This document shows positions 1-6,051 of a DNA stretch of 6,158 nucleotides, one piece after another. The translations under genes and the position numbers were made by a program. The DNA is taken from positions 1 to 6,158 of the forward strand of contig JAMDDL010000113.1 in assembly GCA_023488645.1 (NCBI GenBank), given 5' to 3'. Below the pieces are notes generated by a model. That model had not been told where the DNA came from and did not search any database. It was given only the letters and a program-made list of their open reading frames with translations. Position 1 is the first letter of the stretch, and each line of letters begins with the position of its first letter. The stretch comes from Actinomycetota bacterium. Its GTDB lineage: Bacteria > Actinomycetota > Humimicrobiia > Humimicrobiales > Humimicrobiaceae.

Positions 1-170
1 AAAGTATTTTTGCCGTAAATTTTCTGTCTTTTTAAAACTTCATCATCCGTTAAGCCTTTTGAAGAAGAAGTTGAAAGTTTTTTTGAAAGTTCATCAACCG
101 GAATATTCCAGAATGATGAAAATGAATTATTGTTTATATTTTTTATTTTACCTTTCAATGCCCGCCTCAT
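1..170 (-). CDS. Cation-transporting P-type ATPase, N-terminal part (runs off left edge)
   Basis: This is the first 56 codons of a gene read leftward from an ATG at 170-168. The residues around 17-56 match the cytoplasmic N-terminal domain of P-type cation pumps: SFSSFWNIPVDEL, then a TS..KGLTDDEV segment, then RQKIYGKN. This Trp, GL-(S/T)-x-x-E and YGxN pattern is shared by MgtA-like Mg2+ pumps and SERCA/PMR1-like Ca2+ pumps. The ion cannot be decided because the DKTGT site and membrane helices lie outside the window. The start overlaps the stop of the upstream surface-protein gene as ATGA, with an AGGA four bases before the ATG, inside the end of that gene. Translational coupling is therefore likely. 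Family assignment is fairly firm; Mg2+ as substrate is only a guess. Confidence 0.82.
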   Translation of the reverse strand, partial: MRRALKGKIKNINNNSFSSFWNIPVDELSKKLSTSSSKGLTDDEVLKRQKIYGKNT

Positions 171-2563
171 CCTGTCCTGGTTTTCAAGACAAAAATAATT
201 AAGGCAACTATGGCAATAAGCAGGAATAAGATTTCAACAGCAACTACAATAATAAGGAAACCTGGTATTCCGGACGCAGCCAAATTATTTTGCAGTTTAA
301 CAAGAAAATTGCCACTGGAGTTTAAAGCACAGGGATTATTCTCTCTGTTATAATATACTCCCCCGTTTTCCACATTTTCCCAGAATGCGGTTTCGTCATC
401 AATAGAAAAAGCTGTCTTTTCAGAAAGGCCGGTTTCTGATGCAGCTATTAATTCACCACCAGAAATAATATTGTTGATTCCTGTAGAAGTAGAATAAATC
501 TCTACTGTACCTTCCAGCACTTTTAATAATGTCTGGCTATTCCTGGCATCTATGACAAATGAAGTGCCTGTTATTGTGGATATTGAAAAATTGCTAAGGA
601 ATGAATTCTTTAAAGTCTTAATCCCTTCTTTTGTCTTTGTAATCGTAAAACTGCCCTCACCATCCTTTAGCTGAACCCCGCTTTCCGTTATCTTCATCCA
701 TGAGTTTGGAGCAAGCATAAACTTTGAGCCATCTTCCAAAAACTCAATTATAAGCGGTTCATCTGCCGTCTTTATTTCATCACCTATCCAGATTCTTCCA
801 ACCCCTTCATAGTCTGCCCACTCGGGATTTTTTTCTACAAAACCCATGTTCCAGTTATTAAAAAGCAGGTCTTTTTCACGTTTAATCTGAAATTTACCTT
901 TTACCTTACTTATCCTTAAATAATCATATGTCTCAGTAAACATACCTTCTGGTGGAGGAATCCATGGAAGTACAACGGATGCTGAAGCCTCATTTTTAGT
1001 GTCATTTTTACTTCTTGCCGTCACAGTAACCATTGTATCCTCACACTTGCTCCTTTCATCAGTTACTCCAACAAACAATTTAAATATACCCTCATAAAAC
1101 TCATGCCCACCTTTGCCTGCATCAATAATGGATGTTTTACCACCTATGTTTAAAGTAAATTCCTCCGGAGGAGGATTGCTTTCTATCCTGATCTTTACTT
1201 TATAAGAACAGGTTACTCTTGATGTATATTCAGGCCCTTCCACAATTTCAAGGCTAATTTTTGGTACGGAAGGAGATATTAATACTATTGAGTCCTCCGC
1301 TTCACCTTCACTATTTTCAGCTTTAGCTGTCAGGATGAATTCTTCACCTCCAATTAATTTAATAGCGGCTTTATTTTTACCAGAACTTCCATCCGAATCA
1401 TCGCGGTTAAATTTGACAATAGGTTCGGGAAATCCTGTAACCTTTGCTTCCACTATAAAACTGTACTCATTATTGCCTTCATCAATTGGACCATAAACTA
1501 CTTCAAGTTTAATGGCAGGCTTTGCATTCTCCGGGCCGGACAGCTCAATTTTTGAATCTGCCTGCCCGAATTCATTTTTAGCTGTTGCTTCAAGTTGCAA
1601 ATTCTCTCCAGGACTTAAAGTAACTTTAACATTTAAATTATCTATTGCTTTAACCTTTGCAGGATCGCTGGCTCTAAACTCCACAATCGGCTCCGGCGTT
1701 CCGGTAACTTTTACTTCAACAAAAAAAGAAAATGTTTTATCCGGATTTTCAACAGGCCCTTCCTTGATAACAAGTTCGATTGTAGGAGGTGGAAAGCCAA
1801 GTGAAGCAGTTGCACTTCCCTCCGAATTTGTTGCAGTAGCAGTTAGCGCCAATGCTTCGTTCTTTCCTGCAACAACAGTTATTACATTTGGGGTATCAGT
1901 ATAGGATATGCTGTCCTGGGGAGTCCTGGAAAATTCAACTGTGGGGACGGGGTTGCCTGAGACAAGAGCTTTTATGGTATATCTTACCTGGTCATTTCCC
2001 AGGGCTACCGGGCCCTCCACAATAATAAGCTGGATGGTTGGCTTGCTTAGAATGCCTTCTATAGACTGGTCATCCCATCCATTAAAAGCCTCGGGATTAT
2101 CAATATAGGCAGTTCCCCATCCGCCGCAGTCTATAGTTTTTCCTTCTTTTAGTGTCAGCACCATTTCTTCATTATAACCTTCGGTTTTAGCATGGATAAC
2201 TCCATCAGGGCCTCCGGTAAAATATCCCTTATCCCATATTATTTTTTCAGGTCCGGCACCGGGTGAATTTGTTACAGTTATTTTTGCATTTGAATATTTA
2301 TCGCCTCCAAACTGGCCTATGTTCCAGAATTCAAAATACCAGTCAGTTATACAATGAAGGCCGGCTGCATCATCCCATTCATAGTGCAGGTGAGCTGTAA
2401 CTTTGGCGGGCACTACCCCGTGTATTAAATTGGTCTCAGCAACTGATAATGAGGCGTTTTGGGCGAAGGCAATATTGGAAAAACCTATTACGGATAAAAA
2501 TATAATTAAAAATATAAGTGCTGCTGCGATATGTTTTTTCCCCGGGATATGCTTTTTTTCCAT
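167..2563 (-). CDS. Secreted membrane-anchored protein with four Ig-like repeats and a FecR-like domain
   Basis: This is a 798-residue surface or envelope protein. Residues 1-34 form a Sec signal peptide (basic start, hydrophobic 12-33, AFA|Q cleavage). Residues 35-175 are a unique domain with a possible C71/C146 disulfide. About 177-532 hold four Ig/PKD-like beta repeats, each opening with an I-x-L-x-(I/V)-x-x-GP motif. Residues about 600-710 resemble a FecR domain: LEDGSKFMLAPNSWMKI, then STITGTSFVIDA and LKVLEGTVEIYS. Residues 769-793 are a C-terminal membrane helix followed by a short basic tail, so most of the protein lies outside the membrane. The start is firm, with AGAAGGAG four bases before the ATG. 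FecR-like domains elsewhere take part in envelope signalling or ligand sensing. Here no sigma/anti-sigma pair is visible, so a structural, adhesive or sensing role is inference. The stop overlaps the P-type ATPase start. Confidence 0.85.
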   Translation of the reverse strand: MEKKHIPGKKHIAAALIFLIIFLSVIGFSNIAFAQNASLSVAETNLIHGVVPAKVTAHLHYEWDDAAGLHCITDWYFEFWNIGQFGGDKYSNAKITVTNSPGAGPEKIIWDKGYFTGGPDGVIHAKTEGYNEEMVLTLKEGKTIDCGGWGTAYIDNPEAFNGWDDQSIEGILSKPTIQLIIVEGPVALGNDQVRYTIKALVSGNPVPTVEFSRTPQDSISYTDTPNVITVVAGKNEALALTATATNSEGSATASLGFPPPTIELVIKEGPVENPDKTFSFFVEVKVTGTPEPIVEFRASDPAKVKAIDNLNVKVTLSPGENLQLEATAKNEFGQADSKIELSGPENAKPAIKLEVVYGPIDEGNNEYSFIVEAKVTGFPEPIVKFNRDDSDGSSGKNKAAIKLIGGEEFILTAKAENSEGEAEDSIVLISPSVPKISLEIVEGPEYTSRVTCSYKVKIRIESNPPPEEFTLNIGGKTSIIDAGKGGHEFYEGIFKLFVGVTDERSKCEDTMVTVTARSKNDTKNEASASVVLPWIPPPEGMFTETYDYLRISKVKGKFQIKREKDLLFNNWNMGFVEKNPEWADYEGVGRIWIGDEIKTADEPLIIEFLEDGSKFMLAPNSWMKITESGVQLKDGEGSFTITKTKEGIKTLKNSFLSNFSISTITGTSFVIDARNSQTLLKVLEGTVEIYSTSTGINNIISGGELIAASETGLSEKTAFSIDDETAFWENVENGGVYYNRENNPCALNSSGNFLVKLQNNLAASGIPGFLIIVVAVEILFLLIAIVALIIFVLKTRTG
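968..2035 (-). repeat. Four diverged tandem Ig-like protein repeats
   Basis: The repeats are at protein level, at about residues 177-256, 262-342, 351-430 and 436-532 of the surface protein. Each begins with a variant of IxLxIxEGP: IQLIIVEGP, IELVIKEGP, IKLEVVYGP, ISLEIVEGP. Near residue 25-30 of the first three comes V-x-G-x-P-x-P-x-V-x-F (VSGNPVPTVEF, VTGTPEPIVEF, VTGFPEPIVKF), and each unit ends with an A-x-N-S-E-G-x-A-like strand. The fourth is the most diverged, keeps only NPPPEEF, and adds two cysteines (C452, C507). Codon use differs between copies, so these are old duplications rather than recent DNA expansion. Confidence 0.8.
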
Positions 2564-2706
2564 ATTTCTCCTTCTAACACTTAAAATAAATATAGAATAT
2601 TATTATGGAATTATATAATTTTATATAGATAATATAAATAAAGCACTGAAGCTATTAAATTAAATATAGTATTTTTATTAAAATAATTTCTTATTCTAAA
2701 ACACTG
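2564..2706. promoter_or_regulatory. Divergent AT-rich intergenic region, probable promoters in both directions
   Basis: These 143 bases separate two divergent genes, so promoters for both should lie here. The centre holds a perfect 12-base palindrome AATTATATAATT (2609-2620). It contains TATAAT on the plus strand (2614-2619) and also on the minus strand (2615-2610). No convincing -35 box sits at the usual spacing for either, and in DNA this AT-rich such hexamers arise by chance. The regional call is sound; individual boxes are not assigned. Confidence 0.4.
2568..2575 (-). promoter_or_regulatory. Shine-Dalgarno site of the Ig/FecR surface protein
   Basis: On the minus strand the sequence reads AGAAGGAG, followed by AAAT and the ATG at 2563. 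It is one of the two strongest ribosome binding sites in the window and fixes this start. Confidence 0.75.
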
Positions 2707-3708
2707 GTGAAAAAACCTGATAATTTATTTAAAACTTTCATTTTTTGCATTAATTTATGCTTATTGCTGATTTGTATACTAACTGCGATAAGTATTGTCA
2801 GTTGCTCAAGTAAAAATAAAGAACTCAATCTGCCTGATTATACTGGTTTCGTTAATGATTATACCGGAAAAATTGATAAGGAGTGGCTGGAAAAAACCGA
2901 GCAACTTGTCAGAAATGTGGAAAAAGGAACTTCCTGTGAAATTGCCGTGGCTGTTATTAAAAGTCTTGAAGGTGTTTCTATTGAACAATATGCGGTAGAT
3001 CTCTTTGATAAATGGGGTATTGGTAAAAAAGAAAAAGATAATGGTGTTCTTTTAATCATTGCATTGGAAGATAGGGAACTCAGGATAGAAGTTGGTTATG
3101 GTCTTGAAGGTACTATAACTGATTTGGAAGCAAAAGGCATCATCGATAATATAATCACTCCAAGATTTAAGGAAGATAACTACAATATTGGTATTTATAA
3201 TGGGATTATTGCAATTACAAATGAGATTTACAAAGAGCAAGGAAAAACACAATTAGATTATTTAGGAGACGTTTCTGCTCCTGCTGACGATAGTTATTCC
3301 AAAACCGATACTCATGAAAAAATGGTGATTATTATCGTCATTTTAGTCAATTTTTTACCTTGGTTCATTATAGGGCTGGTTTTTGGTATAAGTTTTTTGA
3401 AAAGATATATAAAAGAGCATAAATGCCCCAGATGTCATAAAATAAAATTGACCATTAAAAGAAATATTTTGGTAAAACCTACGTATTCCAGTTCCGGCAG
3501 GTTAGAGGAAATAAAATTATGTAAATTTTGCGGTTTCAGTGAAAAATTAACAAAAACTATTTTCCCTTTACAAAGATATACATCAGGCGGTGGTGGATCT
3601 TCCGGATCGTCATCCTCTTTTGGTAGTTCCGGAGGTCATAGCAGCTCTTCAGGTGGTGGATTTGGAGGAGGATCTTCAGGTGGAGGAGGCTCAAGTGGTA
3701 AATGGTAA
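2707..3708 (+). CDS. TPM-domain (YgcG-like) lipoprotein with membrane helix, zinc ribbon and Gly/Ser-rich tail
   Basis: This 333-residue envelope protein starts with a lipoprotein signal: basic MKK, hydrophobic 11-31, lipobox IVSC with C33 as the lipidation site. Residues about 44-175 are a TPM domain (TLP18.3/Psb32/MOLO-1 fold, Pfam TPM_phosphatase), with NDYTGKID, then LLIIALEDRELRIEVGYGLEG and a long helix around ITPRFKEDNYNIGIYNGI. A second membrane helix spans about 206-231. Next comes a zinc ribbon (C240-x2-C243, C272-x2-C275) and a Gly/Ser tail (294-333) ending in GKW, as in many YgcG relatives. The usual family layout puts the TPM domain outside and the ribbon and tail inside. The biochemical role is not settled; phosphatase activity is reported only for plant members. 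The GTG start is the only good choice after an in-frame stop at 2656, but it has no clear ribosome binding site. Confidence 0.88.
   Translation: MKKPDNLFKTFIFCINLCLLLICILTAISIVSCSSKNKELNLPDYTGFVNDYTGKIDKEWLEKTEQLVRNVEKGTSCEIAVAVIKSLEGVSIEQYAVDLFDKWGIGKKEKDNGVLLIIALEDRELRIEVGYGLEGTITDLEAKGIIDNIITPRFKEDNYNIGIYNGIIAITNEIYKEQGKTQLDYLGDVSAPADDSYSKTDTHEKMVIIIVILVNFLPWFIIGLVFGISFLKRYIKEHKCPRCHKIKLTIKRNILVKPTYSSSGRLEEIKLCKFCGFSEKLTKTIFPLQRYTSGGGGSSGSSSSFGSSGGHSSSSGGGFGGGSSGGGGSSGKW
3586..3705 (+). repeat. Low-complexity Gly/Ser-coding tract
   Basis: The last 40 codons of the TPM protein are almost wholly Gly and Ser, with a few Phe and a His, and end in Lys-Trp. The DNA is rich in GGW and TCW triplets and so makes spurious long readings in other frames. 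Such tails are common at the C-terminus of YgcG-type proteins and are probably disordered. Confidence 0.75.
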
Positions 3709-3748
3709 TAAGGACTCTCCCAAAATTCCAAAAACAATAAAAATTAAA

Positions 3749-3859
3749 ATGCCTAAATTTTATAAAGTTCTAAGAAGTATATTCAGAAAATTAGGACCAG
3801 GATTTATTACAGGCGCTGCCGATGATGACCCATCAGGTGTTAAAGATGGATTTCTGTGA
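3749..3859 (+). pseudogene. Truncated Nramp-family divalent metal transporter, N-terminal stub
   Basis: The stub encodes 36 residues from ATG. Residues 13-30 carry RKLGPGFITGAADDDPSG, which closely matches the conserved start of bacterial Nramp (Mn2+/Fe2+ transporter) proteins at and just before membrane helix 1. In intact members this continues with an I-A-T-Y-S-type segment. Here it becomes VKDGFL and stops, so about nine tenths of a roughly 400-residue protein is missing. The break lies near 3838-3843. No other frame downstream restores Nramp sequence before the convergent SDR gene. An alternative GTG start at 3695 in the same frame has GGAGGAGG five bases upstream and would overlap the end of the TPM gene by 14 bases. 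The original gene was probably co-transcribed with it. The family call rests on one short but very characteristic motif. A functional small protein is unlikely. Confidence 0.72.
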
Positions 3860-3897
3860 AATATATTTATTGGGCTTGATGATTTTTTTAAAATTTT

Positions 3898-4680
3898 CTA
3901 TTTAACTAATGGATTTAAATAATGCAGTGCTCCACCATCAGCTAAAATCTCAGCACCACATACATATTCGGATTCATCAGAAGCTAAAAAAAGCGCAATG
4001 TTTGAAATATCTGAAGGCTCTCCTATTCTTCCTATGGGCACTCTTGCTGCAAGCTTGGCATTAATTTCTGGACTGTCAGGATATCTCTTTCTAAGCATGG
4101 GAGTGTCAATAATATGTGGAGTAATTATGTTTGCTCTTATACCCCTTGTAAGCAACTCATATGAAAGACCCTTAACAATACCATATTGGGCAGTTTTACT
4201 TGCTGCATAGTGTACTCCTCCGCCACTACCTGTAACAACTGTTGCTGACCCTATGATTATTATATTTCCTTTTTTCTGGTTCAGCATTTGATTTATTAAA
4301 CAGTGTATTATAAAGAAGGTGCCATTTAAATTTATATCAACAGCTTTTTTCCACTCAGAAATATCCATAGTCTCAATTGAAACTTTAGAACCATACCCAG
4401 CTGCGCAGATTAGGTTATCTACCTTTCCAAACATTTCTATAATGGACTTACATGTTTTTTTAACTTCCTCATAATTCGATATATCACAATTATAAAATTG
4501 GGCTTTGACTTTAAATTCTTTAATTAATGCTTTTACAATTCTGCTGCCAGCTTCTTGATTAATATCAATTAAAGCAATATCGGAACCATTTGCCGCAAAC
4601 GCTTCTGTTATGGCTTTTCCTATTCCACTTGCTCCACCAGTAATTAGTGATACTTTACCTGAAAAATCATATTTTGCCAT
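3898..4680 (-). CDS. Classical short-chain dehydrogenase/reductase (SDR), NAD-dependent type
   Basis: This 260-residue oxidoreductase is of full length for a classical SDR. The nucleotide-binding glycine motif is T14-G-G-A-S-G-I-G21. D39 after the second strand favours NAD(H) over NADP(H). D66 fits the adenine-contact position. The catalytic tetrad is N117, S145, Y158 and K162 (YAASK), with normal Ser-Tyr spacing. The end, ILADGGALHYL, is typical. Two signature positions differ from consensus: NNAG reads CAAG (92-95), and the usual PG before the substrate loop reads PH in ITPHIIDTP. Closest general types are 3-oxoacyl-ACP reductase-like and sugar or polyol dehydrogenases. With the neighbouring kinase and aminotransferase remnants, a sugar- or polyol-type substrate is plausible but unproven. 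The ATG is preceded by AGGAGA at seven bases. It lies 135 bases after the URO-D gene on the same strand. Confidence 0.9.
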   Translation of the reverse strand: MAKYDFSGKVSLITGGASGIGKAITEAFAANGSDIALIDINQEAGSRIVKALIKEFKVKAQFYNCDISNYEEVKKTCKSIIEMFGKVDNLICAAGYGSKVSIETMDISEWKKAVDINLNGTFFIIHCLINQMLNQKKGNIIIIGSATVVTGSGGGVHYAASKTAQYGIVKGLSYELLTRGIRANIITPHIIDTPMLRKRYPDSPEINAKLAARVPIGRIGEPSDISNIALFLASDESEYVCGAEILADGGALHYLNPLVK

Positions 4681-4687
4681 TTTTATC

Positions 4688-4693
4688 TCTCCT
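4688..4693 (-). promoter_or_regulatory. Shine-Dalgarno site of the SDR gene
   Basis: AGGAGA on the minus strand, seven bases before the ATG at 4680. It supports this start and independent translation of the SDR after the 135-base gap from the upstream gene. That gap (4681-4815) is AT-rich and shows no gene or firm terminator. Confidence 0.7.
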
Positions 4694-4815
4694 AATTATT
4701 TTAAAAAAATAAGAATATTTTTCTTTAATTTCAATAATTTCAATTCATTGCAAATAAGCTATTCTTTTCATTTTAATAAATATTCCATTTGTTCTGAAAT
4801 TCATCTAATTTCTTC

Positions 4816-5832
4816 TTATAAATACCTACCAAATTTTTTAACTGCCTTTACCATGGCAATATAGTTTTCTGATTTTACACTTTTTGGAATTGAATTACTC
4901 GAAGATAGAATATAGCCACCCCCGGGTGCAGCAATTTTTATACAGTTTCTTACTTCTTCTATCACGTCCTCTTTTGTTCCAAAAACCAAATTTCCTGCGC
5001 AATTTACGTTACCCATAATACAGATTTTATTCCCATATTCCTTTTTAACTTTTTCTAAACTCATTCCAGCAATTGGGTCTATTGGATGAAGACAATCTAA
5101 TCCAGTATCTATCAGTAAATCCATTATGGAATATAAATTTCCGTCAGAATGCTTTATTACATACAGTCCGTAGCTATGCCAATTTTTATATAATCTTTTT
5201 AAAGCTGGATATATTATTTCTTTGAATTTAGCTGGGCTCATAAGCAAACCATTTTTACCTGCTATATCGTCTCCTGAAAATGCAATGTCTGCCCCCATTT
5301 TTGCTGATATTTTACCCAGCTCCGAATAATAATCTACTGCTTTTTCTATAATACCCTTAATAAGTTTTGGATTATCTATTAAATCTATTAAAGTTTGCGT
5401 ATATCCGTGCAAATCCCTGGCTTCAGACCAACCGTCCCTTAAAAAAGAAACAATTGCTTTTTTACCTTTAAACATTTCTATCGCTTTTTTTAATCCAGAT
5501 AGCCTGTGTGAAGAATTAGGGTCAGGGAATTCAAACTTCTTTAAATCAGATATATTTTTTATCACTATATTTACTGGTTCTAAATAATCCTGCGTAGTTT
5601 TTTTTAAGAGTAAACCCTTCTCATCCATAAATGTATTTTCATCTATCTTTTCTCTTTCCAGGCCATGTCTTACTGCAATACCATCAAGGTCTAATTTTTC
5701 AACAAGATCATAGACATCCCCACCTGGAATTATTTCATTTATTACACTGCTGCTAAATTCAAATTCAAAAGTTGGAACCCTATCGGGTATTTTTCGCTCT
5801 AAAGCAGCAATAACTCTTTGTAATGAATTCAT
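4816..5832 (-). CDS. Uroporphyrinogen decarboxylase (URO-D/MtaA) family protein, zinc ligands not conserved
   Basis: This 338-residue cytosolic protein has the URO-D TIM-barrel layout: N-terminal RVIAALERKIPDRVP, GDDIAGKNGLLMSP (187-200), HPIDPIAGM (249-257), IMGNVNCAG (272-280), APGGGYILSSSNSIP (302-316). It is not HemE, since the substrate-binding Arg motif of true uroporphyrinogen decarboxylases is absent. In MtaA/MtbA-type corrinoid:coenzyme M methyltransferases zinc is held by HxC plus a distal Cys. Here the first site reads H228-S-D230-G-N and the distal one Ser/Asn, so two of three ligands are lost. This subfamily is common in anaerobes but its reaction is unknown. The ATG at 5832 is preferred over an in-frame TTG at 5844: it gives the usual family N-terminus and overlaps the kinase stub's stop as ATGA, although its ribosome binding site is weak. 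Confidence 0.88.
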   Translation of the reverse strand: MNSLQRVIAALERKIPDRVPTFEFEFSSSVINEIIPGGDVYDLVEKLDLDGIAVRHGLEREKIDENTFMDEKGLLLKKTTQDYLEPVNIVIKNISDLKKFEFPDPNSSHRLSGLKKAIEMFKGKKAIVSFLRDGWSEARDLHGYTQTLIDLIDNPKLIKGIIEKAVDYYSELGKISAKMGADIAFSGDDIAGKNGLLMSPAKFKEIIYPALKRLYKNWHSYGLYVIKHSDGNLYSIMDLLIDTGLDCLHPIDPIAGMSLEKVKKEYGNKICIMGNVNCAGNLVFGTKEDVIEEVRNCIKIAAPGGGYILSSSNSIPKSVKSENYIAMVKAVKKFGRYL

Positions 5833-5990
5833 AATATATCCCAATATATTGTATTGGAGGCAGAAACAGAGTAGTTGCCAAATCTATGAACAATATCCAT
5901 CTGTAATTTCTTTCCATCAAAGGACCCTACGACAGTTCTACCATTGCTTTCTCCAAAATCTAATGCTAAATATTTTTTTAATGATTTCAT
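5829..5990 (-). pseudogene. Rhamnulokinase-like FGGY carbohydrate kinase, N-terminal stub of 53 residues
   Basis: The stub reads from ATG at 5990 to TGA at 5829-5831. Residues 7-18, YLALDFGESNGR, match the first phosphate-binding motif of FGGY kinases, in the rhamnulokinase form D-x-G-x-S-x-G-R. Residues 19-38 hold VVGSFDGKKLQMDIVHRFGN, corresponding to the rhamnulokinase HRFxN signature, and 49-53 are YWDIL, which in full proteins is followed by a helix of the first domain. Homology stops exactly at the URO-D start codon (ATGA overlap). Full-length relatives have about 480-500 residues, so the rest of domain I and all of the ATP-binding domain II are missing. It cannot be an active kinase. 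It may still be translated and could couple translation to the URO-D gene. No clear ribosome binding site precedes it. Confidence 0.75.
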
Positions 5991-6051
5991 AATTTAAGAA
6001 ATTTAAAAAAATGATACTGATAAATATAATGAAAATTTTGTCTGGATACTT

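Noticed and set aside
1512..2108. Open frames on the plus strand within the Ig/FecR gene
   Set aside because: They lie opposite a long gene with a signal peptide and repeats, have no ribosome binding sites, and resemble no protein family.
3857..3919. Readthrough of the Nramp stub's TGA
   Set aside because: The next 20 codons end in TAA, run into the SDR gene on the other strand, and show no Nramp helix.
4703..4725. Possible terminator on the minus strand (AAGAA, short loop, TTCTT, then a T run)
   Set aside because: The stem is five A-T pairs with no GC, too weak to call. It also lies just before the SDR ribosome binding site.
4610..4864. Plus-strand open frame spanning the SDR start and the gap before the URO-D gene
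   Set aside because: It is antisense to two well-supported genes, low in complexity (Phe/Asn/Ile-rich), and lacks a ribosome binding site.
5829..5831. TGA of the kinase stub as a recoded (selenocysteine) codon
   Set aside because: Reading on in frame gives about nine non-kinase residues and then a TAG, so no kinase sequence is regained.
5833..5844. TTG start four codons upstream for the URO-D protein
   Set aside because: The ATG at 5832 gives the usual family N-terminus and the ATGA overlap. The TTG lies inside the kinase stub in another frame and has no better ribosome binding site.
3860..5850. Inverted similarity at the two block edges (AATATATTTATTGGG at 3860-3874 and CCCAATATATT at 5840-5850)
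   Set aside because: It is gapped, AT-rich and short. The right copy lies within the kinase stub's own coding sequence, so it is not a convincing terminal repeat.
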